A stretch of DNA of 64,000 bases from a bacterium UBP1_UBA4783 (GCA_002403075.1 DHHB01000007.1:2201-66200); one strand, 5' to 3'. Counted from the stretch's first letter, positions 52,597 through 62,382 are shown. Numbers and translations: made by a program. Notes: generated from the letters alone by a model not told the origin.

Positions 52597-54119
52597 CCGT
52601 CATCACCGGACGGGGCGTGTCCGGGCGGCTCGCCCGGGGAACCGCGGCGGCGTGCGCCCTCGCGGCGCTCGTGCTCGCCGGCGCCTGCGGAACGAGGCCC
52701 GGGGACGAACGCTACGCCGCCGAGAAAAAGCTCTTCAAGGCGCGGAAGCTGAGAGAGCAGGTCGTCTCGGGAGGCATGCGGCCCGAGTTCCTCCCCCGCG
52801 CCGCCGACGCCTACCGCGCGGTCGTGAGCGAGTACGCCTCGGCGGCGGCCGCGTCGAAGGGGATCGAGGAGATCGTCGTCACGGCCCAGATGGAGCTCGC
52901 TGAGCTCGAGTTCCGCGCGGGGCTCCTGCGGGAGTCGCGGAGCGATTTCGAGAAGGCTATCGACTACGCGCGCGGGATGCCGCCGGCGCGGGCCAACGCC
53001 GTCTTTTCGGCGGCGGTCATATCGGAGGAGCTCGGGGATAGCGACGGAGCGGCTCGCCATTACGAGCGTTTTTTCGGCGAGTTTCTCCATCCCGACTCCG
53101 TTGCCGGCACGGCGCGGATGAACTCCCGCTACCTCACCGTGCCGATCAAGCTCGCCGACTTCGCCGCCCGGAACGGGCGCCCCGCGGAGGCGGCGCGCTG
53201 GTATCGCGAGGCGGAAGGCGTATACGCGGGACTCATCGCGTCTGACACGGACCCGGGGCTCCTCAAGGAATCGCGATTCAACCTACTCGCCGTTTACCTT
53301 CAGCAGAAAAGCTGGAACCGGGGGCTCGCGCTCTCACGGGAGCTGCGGGATCTGTACCCGGCGCCGCAGGACGTCTCCTCGGCGCTGTTCGTCGAGGCCA
53401 AGATACAGGAAAGCGGCCTCGCCCGTCCGGCGGAGGCGCGCGCGACGTACCTCTCGATCGCCGATCGCTTCCCGCGCGAGCGGGAAGCGGCGGCCGCCCT
53501 CCTCTCCGCCGCCGGGATCGACCGCCGCGCGGGACGTCTCGCCGACGCGCGCGCTCTCTACGAACGCGTGACCGCCGGCTACCGGGACCGCCCGAGCGAA
53601 GCGGTGGAGGCCGGCTGGCAGCTCGCCGAGATGGACGAGCGCGCGGGCCGCTGGGAAGAGGCGTCGCTTCGCTACAAGTCGATATACGCCGATTACCCCG
53701 AGACGCTGCAGGGGTTCGAAGCTCCGCTGCGGATCGCCCGAGCGTACGAGACGAAGGGCGAGGCGGACGCGGCGGACGCGGCGTATGAACGGGCGTTGGA
53801 GCACTACGAGAGGCTCGCCGGCGGGCAGCGCCGGATGAGCACGCGCATCATGGCCGAGGAATACGCCGTCCGCGCGCTGGCGGAACGCAAGCGGTGGCGC
53901 GAGGTCGCGGAGCGGCTCGTGAAGCTTCCCGACCGCTACCCAGACTACACGCCTTTCCGTGGCAACTATATGCGGGCCGCCTCTATCCGCGAGCGAGAGC
54001 TCGACGATCCGGAAGGCGCGGCGCGCCTCCTCGAGACGTGCGTCGCGAAATACCCCGATACCGAGCTCGCGCGCGCCGCGACCCGGGAGCTCGCGCGGCT
54101 CCGCGGAGGCCGCCCGTGA
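52593..54119 (+). CDS. TPR-repeat lipoprotein of the exosortase operon
   Basis: A 508-residue protein with a lipoprotein signal (ACALAALVLAGAC, Cys near 30) and roughly ten degenerate TPR-like helical hairpins (AAEAARWYREAEGVYAGLIA-type units, ARALYERVTAGYRDRP, ASLRYKSIYADYPET, AARLLETCVAKYPDTEL). The repeats resemble YbgF/BamD-like outer-membrane TPR proteins. In other exosortase loci a TPR protein (PrsT) occupies a similar place; this one is shorter and lipidated. The start ATG 52593 has AGAGGAGA upstream. The stop overlaps the PrsK start (GTGA), so it is co-translated with the sensor. Confidence 0.85.
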   Translation: MTVITGRGVSGRLARGTAAACALAALVLAGACGTRPGDERYAAEKKLFKARKLREQVVSGGMRPEFLPRAADAYRAVVSEYASAAAASKGIEEIVVTAQMELAELEFRAGLLRESRSDFEKAIDYARGMPPARANAVFSAAVISEELGDSDGAARHYERFFGEFLHPDSVAGTARMNSRYLTVPIKLADFAARNGRPAEAARWYREAEGVYAGLIASDTDPGLLKESRFNLLAVYLQQKSWNRGLALSRELRDLYPAPQDVSSALFVEAKIQESGLARPAEARATYLSIADRFPREREAAAALLSAAGIDRRAGRLADARALYERVTAGYRDRPSEAVEAGWQLAEMDERAGRWEEASLRYKSIYADYPETLQGFEAPLRIARAYETKGEADAADAAYERALEHYERLAGGQRRMSTRIMAEEYAVRALAERKRWREVAERLVKLPDRYPDYTPFRGNYMRAASIRERELDDPEGAARLLETCVAKYPDTELARAATRELARLRGGRP

Positions 54120-56203
54120 ACCTGGCCGCTCTGTGCACGCTCGCCTCCCTCGCGCTCCTCGCCGCGGTGATCGCGGTCCACCTGCGGGGAGGAGCGCGCC
54201 CCCAGCGGCGCCTGTTCGTTCTCGCGGCGCTCGTCCTCGCCGCGGCGCACGCGTCGATCCTCCTTCTTCTTCTCTCCCGCGACTCGGGGCGCGCGCTCGC
54301 CCACGCGCGCGCGATCCTCGCGCTCTTCGCCTTCTTTCCCGCGCTCGGGATCCCGTTCTTCGCGGCGTTCGCCCGCGCGGACGAGGGAGAAAGACTCGTC
54401 CGGCGGACGCCGTGGTTCGCCGCCGCCGCGGCGGCGCTCGCGGCAGCGGCGGTCGTGCTTCCCGCGCGGCACTTCGTGGCGCTGATCCATTTCACCCCCG
54501 ACGGCGCGTTGTGGGGGTTGACGTTCACGGCCGCCGGCAAGGCGGCGGCGGTGTACCTCCTCGTCGTGAACGTCGTCTTTCTGCACCTCTTCGAGAACAC
54601 CTACCGCGCGGCGACCGTCGCCGACAAGGTCACCCTGAAATACCCCTTCCTCGGCATCCTCACCTCCTCGCTCGTCAACGTCGCCGTTCTGAGCCGCGTG
54701 CTCGCGATCGCGACGTTCGACCGAGACGCCGTCGCCGTCCACGCCTGCGGCGTCGTCGCGCTGTGCGTGTCGTTCCTCTACGCCTCGCTGCGATACCCCC
54801 TCTTCGATCTGCGCATCTCCACCCCGCGCGGCAGGCCGCCCTCCATCGTGAGCGTGACGGTGGCGGCGCTCTACCTTCTCTCCCTCGGTCTCATAACGAC
54901 GCTCGCGCGCATCCTCGGTCTTCCGTACGACCGGTTTCTCGTCACCGTCCTCGGCATCTTCGGCGTCTTTCTGCTGCTCGCGCTCCTCATCTCCGGCAAG
55001 GCGAAACGGCGGCTTCGCACCTTCCTCAGCGAGAACTTCTACCTTCAGCGGTACAACTACCGTAAGGAATGGCGGCGTTACGCCGAGATCATGGAGTCGG
55101 GATCGACGATCGAGGAGTTTCTCTCGAACGTGATGAGCTCTCTCTGCGACACGATGGTCGCGCGGCGCGGCTTCTTCTGGACGAACGTCGGCGCCGGCAA
55201 GGCCGGATTCTACGGATTTCCGAAGGAAGAGATCGATCGGGAGCTCATCGAGGAGCTGCTGCGGCGCACCGCCGACAAATCCGTCGTCATCCTCGGGAAG
55301 CCGATCGAGCGCCCCGGGGAGGATGACGCCGGCGGGGAGGACTGGTCGTGGGTCCGCGCCGCCGCGCGCCTCGGTCAGGGCGCCGAAACGCGGGGCGTCA
55401 TCGCGCTCGGGGAGATGGACCTCGGCCGCTCGTACACCGACGAGGACGAGGATTTCCTTTCCCTCGTCGCCTACCGGGCAAAGCTCGCGCTCGACAACAC
55501 GATCATGGAGGAGCGCATCATCGAATCGCGCCAGATGGAATCGTTCAACCGGTTCGCGTCCTTCGTCGTCCACGACCTCAAGAACACGGTCGGGATGCTC
55601 TCGCTCATGGCGGAGAACGCGCGCGTCAACATCGGGAGCCCAGAGTTCCAGCGGGACGCGCTCGAAACGATCCAGCGGTCGGTCGAAAAGATGCAGCACC
55701 TCATCAACTCGCTCAACGTGCGGAAGCTCCCCTCGACGATATCGAAAACCGAGATCGATCTCTCCTCGCTCGTCGAGCGGGCCGCGGAATCGATCAAACC
55801 GCTCGCCGCGCAGAAGGGCCTCCTCGTCGATTCGGCCGCGGAAAGCGGGATCCGGGCCCGGATCGACGCCACCGCGCTCAACCGCGTCATCGAGAATCTC
55901 GTTCTGAACGCCGTCGAGGCGACGCCGCCGGGCGGGGCGGTGAGCGTCTCGGTCGGGCGCGCGGAGGACGTCTGGGCGCGCATCGCGGTGCGGGATACCG
56001 GTCCCGGGTTCGACCCGGACTATCTTCGCGAACACCTGTTCCGTCCCTTTCACAGCACGAAAAAGGAAGGACTCGGCGTGGGGCTCGTCCTCTGCAAATC
56101 GCTCGTCGAAGCGCACGGCGGACGCATCTCGATCGAGAGCGCGCCGGGCGGCGGCGCCTCGGTGATCGTCATGCTGCCGGCCCTTCCGGCGGCGGGGAGC
56201 TGA
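54116..56203 (+). CDS. prsK: PEP-CTERM system histidine kinase PrsK
   Basis: A 695-residue kinase. The N-terminal half (about 1-300) is a multi-span membrane domain of eight to ten hydrophobic segments; a GAF-like region (about 330-475) follows, then DHp with His486 in FVVHDLKNTVGMLSLMAENA, and the HATPase domain (DTGPGFDPDYL, FRPFHSTKKEGLGVGLVL). This layout and the HDLKN motif are those of PrsK, the sensor found next to PrsR in PEP-CTERM loci. Start: GTG 54116, overlapping the previous stop. PrsR begins six bases after its stop. Confidence 0.9.
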   Translation: MNLAALCTLASLALLAAVIAVHLRGGARPQRRLFVLAALVLAAAHASILLLLLSRDSGRALAHARAILALFAFFPALGIPFFAAFARADEGERLVRRTPWFAAAAAALAAAAVVLPARHFVALIHFTPDGALWGLTFTAAGKAAAVYLLVVNVVFLHLFENTYRAATVADKVTLKYPFLGILTSSLVNVAVLSRVLAIATFDRDAVAVHACGVVALCVSFLYASLRYPLFDLRISTPRGRPPSIVSVTVAALYLLSLGLITTLARILGLPYDRFLVTVLGIFGVFLLLALLISGKAKRRLRTFLSENFYLQRYNYRKEWRRYAEIMESGSTIEEFLSNVMSSLCDTMVARRGFFWTNVGAGKAGFYGFPKEEIDRELIEELLRRTADKSVVILGKPIERPGEDDAGGEDWSWVRAAARLGQGAETRGVIALGEMDLGRSYTDEDEDFLSLVAYRAKLALDNTIMEERIIESRQMESFNRFASFVVHDLKNTVGMLSLMAENARVNIGSPEFQRDALETIQRSVEKMQHLINSLNVRKLPSTISKTEIDLSSLVERAAESIKPLAAQKGLLVDSAAESGIRARIDATALNRVIENLVLNAVEATPPGGAVSVSVGRAEDVWARIAVRDTGPGFDPDYLREHLFRPFHSTKKEGLGVGLVLCKSLVEAHGGRISIESAPGGGASVIVMLPALPAAGS

Positions 56204-56209
56204 TGATCG

Positions 56210-57628
56210 ATGCCGGCAAAGACCCTGCTCATCGTCGACGACGAAGAAGCGATACGCAAGCAGCTCGATTGGGCGTTCAAGAACGACTTCACCGTCTTCA
56301 CCGCGGCCGACGCCGCGGGAGCGATCGCCGCGGTCAAGGCGCACAAACCCGGGCTCATGCTCCTCGATCTCTCCCTCACCGGCGAGCCGTGGAACGTCGC
56401 CGGACTCGAAATCCTCGATGACGCCCTCCTCGTCAACCCGAACCTCAAAGCGGTCGTCCTCACCGGCCACGACGAGCGGGAAAACGCCCTCAAGGCGATC
56501 GAGCGGGGCGCGTACGACTTCTGCTCGAAAACGATCCCCATAGACGAGCTGCGCCTGATCCTGCGGCGCGCGGGGTATCTCTACGCCCTCGAGACGGAGA
56601 TGCTCCTGCTGAAAAAGAAGGAGAGCGGCAAGCACGAGTTCGAGGGGATCGTCGCGATGTCGAAGCCGATGCTCGACGTCTTCGAAACGGTGAAACGGAT
56701 CGCCGCGACGGACGTGTCCATTCTCATCACCGGCGAAAGCGGAACGGGCAAGGAGCTCATCGCGCGCGCGATACACAGCCGCAGCCCGCGCCGGAGCGCG
56801 CCGTTCGTGCCGATCAACTGCGGCGCTATCCCCGAAAACCTCCTCGAGAGCGAGCTGTTCGGCCACGAGCGGGGAAGCTTCACCGGGGCCTTCGAGACCC
56901 GTCCCGGCAAATTCGAAACGGCCGACGGCGGCACGATCTTCCTCGACGAGATCGGCGAGCTCACCCCGCCGCTCCAGGTGAAGATCCTGCGCTTTTTGCA
57001 GGATCGCTTCATCGAGCGCGTCGGCGGACGGGAACCGATCAAGCTCGACGTCAGGATCATCGCGGCGACGAATCGCGACCTCGGGACGATGCTCGCCGAC
57101 GGAACGTTCCGCGAGGACCTCTTTTACCGCATCAACACGGTGAGCGTCGCGCTGCCCCCGCTGCGCGACAGGGCCGAGGACGTCCTCCTGCTCGCGACGC
57201 GCTTTCTCCACCGGTACAACCGCGAGTACTCCCGCGGCGTCAGGGGTTTCGGCGAAAACGCGCAGCTCGTTCTCTCGCGTTACGCCTGGCCGGGCAACGT
57301 GCGGGAGCTCGAGAACAGGGTGAAACGCGCCGTCATCATGGCGGCGGGGAAGCTCATACAGCCGGAGGATCTCGATCTCCCCGCTTCCGAGACGACCGGC
57401 GGAGGCGCCGTCCAGGCCGCGCCGGCCGCGCCGCCGATCGAGCCCGCCCCCCTCAAGGAGGCCCGCGACGAGCTCGAGCGCCGTCTCGTCGTCGCGGCGC
57501 TTCTGCGTTACCGGGGAAACGTCTCCGCGGCGGCGGAGATCCTCGAGGTGAGCCGCCCCACGCTCCACGACCTGATGAAGAAGCACGACGTCGATCCGGC
57601 GAATTACCGCGCGCCGAGGGGAAAATAG
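56210..57628 (+). CDS. prsR: PEP-CTERM-box response regulator PrsR (sigma-54 activator)
   Basis: A 472-residue regulator: receiver (phospho-Asp53 in LMLLDLSLTG, Lys107), AAA+ domain with intact Walker A (GESGTGKE near 175), the sigma-54 contact loop GSFTGA (near 222) and Walker B (IFLDEIGEL near 244), plus a Fis-type HTH (NVSAAAEILEVSRPTLHDLM). All functional motifs are normal, unlike the regulator at 7228-8589. It forms a pair with PrsK and should activate sigma-54 promoters of PEP-CTERM genes, one of which lies at 49249-49264. The next gene begins one base after its stop. Confidence 0.95.
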   Translation: MPAKTLLIVDDEEAIRKQLDWAFKNDFTVFTAADAAGAIAAVKAHKPGLMLLDLSLTGEPWNVAGLEILDDALLVNPNLKAVVLTGHDERENALKAIERGAYDFCSKTIPIDELRLILRRAGYLYALETEMLLLKKKESGKHEFEGIVAMSKPMLDVFETVKRIAATDVSILITGESGTGKELIARAIHSRSPRRSAPFVPINCGAIPENLLESELFGHERGSFTGAFETRPGKFETADGGTIFLDEIGELTPPLQVKILRFLQDRFIERVGGREPIKLDVRIIAATNRDLGTMLADGTFREDLFYRINTVSVALPPLRDRAEDVLLLATRFLHRYNREYSRGVRGFGENAQLVLSRYAWPGNVRELENRVKRAVIMAAGKLIQPEDLDLPASETTGGGAVQAAPAAPPIEPAPLKEARDELERRLVVAALLRYRGNVSAAAEILEVSRPTLHDLMKKHDVDPANYRAPRGK

Positions 57629-57629
57629 C

Positions 57630-58364
57630 ATGGTCCGCCGCGGCGCTCTTCTCGGCCTCGCGTTGGCCGTTTCGGCGTTCGCCGGATGCGCCGAGGACGA
57701 CACCGTCTTCCCGCCCGGCGCGGGCGATACGGCGACCGTCGTTTTCCGCGACGGCGTCTCTCCCGACGCCTCCTACAACGGAACGCGCGACGCGTTCCTC
57801 AAGAACGGCCCGACGAACGATTTCCGCAACCGCTGCTACGGCGGCGTGCCGTTCGACACGATCGGTTCGGTTCTCCTCGCCGGCGCTCCCTACGAGCGGC
57901 GTCTCGTCCTCAAGATGGATATCTCGGCGATAACGGACTGCGCGTACGTGCTCTCGGCGAGCCTGGCGATCGCGTTCGAGGCGGCCCCCCCCGAATCGAT
58001 AACGCTCGCGATGCACCGCGTGCTCCGGCCCGCTTACACCGGCACGTGGATCGAGGGCCAGAACGGGATCCAGACCGGCGTATCGTGGCTGACCGTCGAC
58101 GGAGCCGAATCGTGGTACGCCGAGGGAGGCGATTTCGAGAGCGAGCCGTTCGCGCGCGCGAGGATCGCGGGGGACAGCGTCGTCTCCTTCGCCGTCCCGG
58201 CGGCGCTCGCGCGGATCTGGATCGACGCTCCGGCGTCGAACCACGGCGTCCTGCTGAGAAGCGCGGACGCCGCCCCCGAACACTTCGTTCGCGCGCACCT
58301 GCGCGAAACGTTCGCTCCCTCGCTGCGCCCGCGCTTCGCGGTCACCTACCTGAGAGGCGGTTGA
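57630..58364 (+). CDS. DNRLRE-like lipoprotein at the end of the exosortase operon
   Basis: A 244-residue lipoprotein (signal ALLGLALAVSAFAGC). The body matches the DNRLRE/CBM96-like beta-sandwich plan: a start with TATVVFRDGVSPDASYNGTRD, LVLKMDISAI, an Ala-rich strand, IEGQNG and WLTVDGAESW, and a final FAPSLRPRFAVTYL. Such domains are associated with carbohydrate binding or surface proteins. ATG 57630 follows the PrsR stop by one base, so it is cotranscribed. The link to export or glycan is inference. Confidence 0.7.
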   Translation: MVRRGALLGLALAVSAFAGCAEDDTVFPPGAGDTATVVFRDGVSPDASYNGTRDAFLKNGPTNDFRNRCYGGVPFDTIGSVLLAGAPYERRLVLKMDISAITDCAYVLSASLAIAFEAAPPESITLAMHRVLRPAYTGTWIEGQNGIQTGVSWLTVDGAESWYAEGGDFESEPFARARIAGDSVVSFAVPAALARIWIDAPASNHGVLLRSADAAPEHFVRAHLRETFAPSLRPRFAVTYLRGG

Positions 58365-58589
58365 GGGGGCTGATCCTCGCTTCCGGCGGCGCCGGAAGAA
58401 GCGTTCCCCCCCGCCCCCCGCGCCGGGAGACGGCGTCGAAACGGGCACCGTCCATGCAACGCCGTTATGGAGCACCGTGATTCCGGGCCGCATGAGGGCC
58501 GGTTGTTTCCGGCCGCTCCGCGTCGTGACCGATCGTTCCGCGAGGCAGGGCGGAACGGACTCGGCTGTCGCGCACATCTGCCGGGCGTT
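58365..58589. other. Gap between two lipoprotein genes
   Basis: 225 bases. A perfect 8-bp stem with a 3-base loop (CTTCCGGC, GGC, GCCGGAAG) lies near 58379-58397 without a T run. No promoter is evident, and the next gene may be on the same transcript. Confidence 0.35.
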
Positions 58590-59783
58590 ATGCATCGTCG
58601 AATCTGCATCCTTTCGGTTCTGATCCTCGCGTTTCTCGCCGCGTGCGGGCGGAACGAGTCCGTCGAGCCCGCGCCGCCCGGCTCCTCCGCAGCGGCCGTC
58701 CCGCCCGAGAAGGCGGTCGTCCACTGGAGATCGTTCGGCTCGTGGGACGAGGCGACGATCGAAGCGGCCGCCCGAGCCGAAATGATCATCTTCCCCATGG
58801 AGCATTGCTTCTCCCCCGAGTCGGAGGGCGTTCTCGGCGAGCTCCATCGCCTCAATCCCGATATCCGTATCGTCGGCTACCGGAGCATGATGAGCGTTCT
58901 CACGCTCTATCCGGACACGGTCTATCTCCGCCGCGTTCTCCCCTACGTTCTCGACTACTACTACGCGGTGCGGGACGACTGGGCGTGGACGACGACGCAG
59001 GACACCGTTCTCATCTGGCGCGATATCGTCATGCTCGATCCGATCGTAAACGGCGGGCTCAACACGGGCCTCATCGACAGGATGGTCGACCTCATCGCCG
59101 AGTATCAGGACCGAACGGGCGGCGCCGTCGACGGAATCATGCACGATTATTTCATGTACGACGCGTACCTCAATCCAACCGTCCGCGAGAGCATGACCGG
59201 CGACGTCGATTTCGACGAAGACGGCGTCCGCCACGAGGACGACGCCGACGAGCGGGCGCTCTTCTACGAATGGCAGAAGGAGTACGCGCGCGCCATCCGA
59301 GCCCGCCTCGGCGACGATTTCATCCAGATCGGCAACGGCCGTCCGCCGCAGGAGGACGCCGGGCTCGCCGGGCTCATGAACGGCATATTCTACGAGCTCT
59401 ACCCCAACAACCCGTGGTACGGAACAGACCGGACGGGGCTGCTGCGTTTGCTCGAGAATCACCGGCCGGGGTACTTGAGGCCGGCGCTCGGACGAACATG
59501 GAGCGTGTGCACGAACGAGAAGGGGACGGTGAGCGCCAACAACCTCTTCTGCCTCCTTTCGAGCCTGCTCGCCGGCTGCATGTACACCGAGCTTCAAGGC
59601 ACGTACGTCTTCCTCGGCTGGACGCTCGACGTGGCTCCCGGAGCGCCGCTCGGCGAGACGGCGGTCGAGGGCGCGATGGACAGCATCCTCACGGTCCGCC
59701 GCCCCTTCCGCAACGGCGAGGTTCGCATCAGCTTCCTGCCCTCGGGACGCCGCGAGGACGCGGTGTTTCAAGCCGCCGAGTAG
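58590..59783 (+). CDS. Putative glycoside-hydrolase-like lipoprotein
   Basis: A 397-residue lipoprotein (signal LSVLILAFLAAC). The body alternates hydrophobic strands and helices in a TIM-barrel-like pattern: VVHWRSFGSWDEATIEAAAR, MIIFPMEHC, IRIVGYRSMMSVL, GGAVDGIMHDYFMYDAYLNP and FIQIGNGRPP. The His-Asp pair in IMHDYF at a strand end and the acidic loop DVDFDEDGVRHEDD are candidate active-site elements, as in uncharacterised glycoside-hydrolase-like barrels. No named family matches. ATG 58590 is chosen because it opens a clean lipobox signal. Confidence 0.65.
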   Translation: MHRRICILSVLILAFLAACGRNESVEPAPPGSSAAAVPPEKAVVHWRSFGSWDEATIEAAARAEMIIFPMEHCFSPESEGVLGELHRLNPDIRIVGYRSMMSVLTLYPDTVYLRRVLPYVLDYYYAVRDDWAWTTTQDTVLIWRDIVMLDPIVNGGLNTGLIDRMVDLIAEYQDRTGGAVDGIMHDYFMYDAYLNPTVRESMTGDVDFDEDGVRHEDDADERALFYEWQKEYARAIRARLGDDFIQIGNGRPPQEDAGLAGLMNGIFYELYPNNPWYGTDRTGLLRLLENHRPGYLRPALGRTWSVCTNEKGTVSANNLFCLLSSLLAGCMYTELQGTYVFLGWTLDVAPGAPLGETAVEGAMDSILTVRRPFRNGEVRISFLPSGRREDAVFQAAE

Positions 59784-59917
59784 CCTGCCATGCGGCGGCG
59801 CGCCGCCTCCCCGAGCCCCCACCCCCCGCGAATGGTACGATCCTTGCGAGACGGCGCGTTTTGGAGCGAGTTGCGGCGCCTGTGCGGCCGGTCTCGATCC
59901 AAGGAAGGTGCGCTAAC

Positions 59918-60268
59918 GTGGCTTCGAAAAAGACACATCGCAACGCGGGCGTCGAAGTGGCGGAGGCGAAGAGCGAGCATAAAAATGCACGGCTCACGAT
60001 CATTAACAGCTGGTTCGCCGGCCTCGAAATCGCGCTCAAGAAGAAAAAAACGACCCTCGGCAGAAACCTCCGGTGCGACGTTTGCCTCGACGACTCGCTC
60101 GTCTCGGACGAGCACGCGGCGATCGTGAAAACGGAGGAGGGCTACGTCATCGAGGACCTGAACAGCCGCGGCGGCGTCTCCCTCAACGGCAGAGGCGTGC
60201 ACCAGCGCAAGCTCAGGAGCGGCGACACGATCGAGATCGGCTCGTTCAGGATGAAGTTCTCCTGCTGA
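59918..60268 (+). CDS. Small FHA domain protein
   Basis: A 116-residue protein: about 25 polar residues, then one forkhead-associated domain (phosphothreonine-binding) with LGRNLRCDVCLDD, LVSDEHAAIV and IEDLNSRGGVSLNGRGV. The core residues Gly-Arg, Ser, His and Asn of the FHA signature are present; the usual N-G-T is R-G-G-V. The start GTG 59918 has AAGGAAGG ten bases upstream. No kinase or phosphatase partner lies in the window. Confidence 0.85.
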   Translation: MASKKTHRNAGVEVAEAKSEHKNARLTIINSWFAGLEIALKKKKTTLGRNLRCDVCLDDSLVSDEHAAIVKTEEGYVIEDLNSRGGVSLNGRGVHQRKLRSGDTIEIGSFRMKFSC

Positions 60269-60464
60269 CGATTCCCCGGCCGGAGCGTGCGCGTGCGCGA
60301 ACGAGGCGATCCGCGCACGCTCCCGGCTCCATCTCCCGACCCATTCGAATAATCTGGCGGCCACGGCGGCTTTTTTGGTAATGTGACGCTTCGGGCGGCG
60401 CGCCGCGCCGCGCGGAAACGGTCGACCGGTTCGAATCGAACGCATCCGGGAAAGGCGTGAGGCG

Positions 60465-61778
60465 ATGACCGAGACGACGAAGGCGATCGACGGAATGGGT
60501 TCGTTCCCCCGCACGTTCTGGGTCGCCAACGTGATGGAACTCTTCGAGCGGGGGGCGTACTACGGCATGGCCTCGGTCCTCGCCGTGTACCTGCGCGCGA
60601 GCGCGGCCGAGGGAGGTCTCGGCTTCGACGAAAGCGCCGTCGGCTTTCTGCAATCGATCGTCATGACGCTCACCTACGTCATGCCGATCCTCGGCGGCGC
60701 GCTCGCCGAGCGCTACGGCTACCGGCGATTCCTCATGACGGCGTTCTCCATGCTCGCGGTCGGCTATTTCGCGACGGGGCACGTCTCCCGCTACGGCGTC
60801 GTGTTCCTGACGCTCCTGCTCGTCGCCGTCGGAAGCGGCGTCTTCAAGTCGATCCTCTCGGGGACGATCACGCGCACGACGAACGACCGGAACCGTTCTC
60901 TCGGTTTCGGGATCTACTACTGGATGATCAACCTCGGAGCCTTCCTCTCGCCCATTCTCGTGAGCTACCTCAGGGGGTTCAGCTGGTCCTACGTGTTCAT
61001 CGCCTCGGCGGTCTGGTGCGTCCTCATGCTCGTTCTTACCGCCGTGGCGTACAAGGAACCGGAGCGCCCGGCGAGCACGAAGGGGTTCGGACGCGTCGTC
61101 TCCGACGCGGCGCTCGTGCTCGGCAACTGGCGCTTCGTGCTCATGATCGTCGTGTATTCGGGTTTCTGGCTCCTCTACTTCCAGATGTTCCAGACGGTGC
61201 TCTGGTACATCGTCGACTTCGTCGACATGACGCCGGCGGACCGCGTCCTCACCGCCGCGGCCCGGCTCGTGGGAAGCGACGCCGAGATCCGCTTCGACGT
61301 CGCCTACGTGACGAGCATCAACGCCGGCACCATCATCCTTCTTCAGGTGCTCGTGAGCCGCGCGGTGAAGCGCTTCCGCGCGCTGCCCACGATGATCGCC
61401 GGCATCGCGATCGGCACGGCCGGCTTCGTGATCTTCGCTCTCTCGGGGAGCGCCGCCGGGATCGTCGCGGGGATGATCGTCTTTTCGATCGGCGAGATGA
61501 CCTGCCACCCCAAGTACTTCAGCTACATCGGACAGATCGCCCCGCGCGACAAGGTGGCCGTGTACATGGGATACTCGTTCCTCTACGGCATCATCGGCAG
61601 CCTCGTCGGCAACAACCTCGGAGCGTTTCTCTACAAGAAGATCGCGAAGGGCGCCGGACAACCGCGGCTCTTCTGGGCGATCTTCGCGGGGATCGGGGCG
61701 CTGACGATCGTCGGGCTCCTGCTCTACGACCGTTTTCTGTCGCCCGAAAGAGGTGAGACGCGGCGTGACGGCGCATAA
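60465..61778 (+). CDS. POT/PTR-type MFS transporter
   Basis: A 437-residue membrane protein with 11-12 hydrophobic segments. The first helix FWVANVMELFERGAYYGMAS and the GSGVFKSILSGTITR / GFGIYYWMINLGAFLSPIL motifs match proton-dependent oligopeptide transporters (normally GxGxFKxN and FYxxINxG). The Asn of the latter motif is present, while the FKP/N position is FKS, so substrate may differ from simple peptides. ATG 60465 has GAGGCG upstream. The small lipoprotein gene overlaps the end. Confidence 0.85.
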   Translation: MTETTKAIDGMGSFPRTFWVANVMELFERGAYYGMASVLAVYLRASAAEGGLGFDESAVGFLQSIVMTLTYVMPILGGALAERYGYRRFLMTAFSMLAVGYFATGHVSRYGVVFLTLLLVAVGSGVFKSILSGTITRTTNDRNRSLGFGIYYWMINLGAFLSPILVSYLRGFSWSYVFIASAVWCVLMLVLTAVAYKEPERPASTKGFGRVVSDAALVLGNWRFVLMIVVYSGFWLLYFQMFQTVLWYIVDFVDMTPADRVLTAAARLVGSDAEIRFDVAYVTSINAGTIILLQVLVSRAVKRFRALPTMIAGIAIGTAGFVIFALSGSAAGIVAGMIVFSIGEMTCHPKYFSYIGQIAPRDKVAVYMGYSFLYGIIGSLVGNNLGAFLYKKIAKGAGQPRLFWAIFAGIGALTIVGLLLYDRFLSPERGETRRDGA

Positions 61779-62352
61779 CGGCGTTCCGGTCCGGCCGCGG
61801 CGGCTTCTCTCCGCCGCGATCACGTGTCTCGCGCTCCTCGCGGCCGCTTCATGTTCGAGAAACGGCGGGGGAGCCGATCTCAAGCTTCCCGGCGACGTGT
61901 ACGGCTTCTATCTTGGGGAGACGAAAGAGGAGGTCTTCGCGCGCGCCGCGGGGCACGCGCGGATCGAGCGCGCTCCCGATCCGCCGCTCGGATACCGCGG
62001 AGAGCTGTACAACTTCTCCGCCTCTCTCGACGGGCGCGGCGAGGTCGATTACGTCCGGTGCGCCTTTTTCGAGGGGCGCCTCATGGAGGTCATCGTCTAT
62101 TTCCGGGACACCGGCCTCATGAACCTCGAGCTTCAGAAGGCGAAGCTCGAAAGCGTGTACGAGCGGACGTTCGCGGCGGAGGATCCGTCGCGGGAGATGG
62201 CGCAGAAGACCCTCCGCTTTTCGGTCCCCGGCATGTCGGTGACGCTGAGGCGGATCACGAAGAAGGAGCGGATCGAGCTCTACGTCCAGTTCCTGCACGA
62301 GGAGCTTCACGGCCGGCTTCTCGAAAAAGCGTCGAAGCGCGGGGAACGATAG
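61765..62352 (+). CDS. Small lipoprotein, unknown
   Basis: A 195-residue protein with a lipoprotein-like signal (RLLSAAITCLALLAAASC). The mature part is charged, with a short beta-rich start (LPGDVYGFYLGETKEEVF), a strand-rich middle and helices. The GxTKEEV-type phrase recalls small outer-membrane proteins in which a GxSxEEV helix follows the lipobox, but no family is recognised. The start GTG 61765 has AGAGGTGA upstream; GTG 61753 is an alternative. It overlaps the transporter stop by 14 bases, so the two are coupled. Confidence 0.7.
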   Translation: MTAHNGVPVRPRRLLSAAITCLALLAAASCSRNGGGADLKLPGDVYGFYLGETKEEVFARAAGHARIERAPDPPLGYRGELYNFSASLDGRGEVDYVRCAFFEGRLMEVIVYFRDTGLMNLELQKAKLESVYERTFAAEDPSREMAQKTLRFSVPGMSVTLRRITKKERIELYVQFLHEELHGRLLEKASKRGER

Positions 62353-62382
62353 ACCGCTCCGGCGCGTTCCGCATGAAATACG

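Noticed and set aside
60355..60376. Possible terminator with a six-T run after the FHA gene.
   Set aside because: The bases before the T run do not form a convincing perfect stem.
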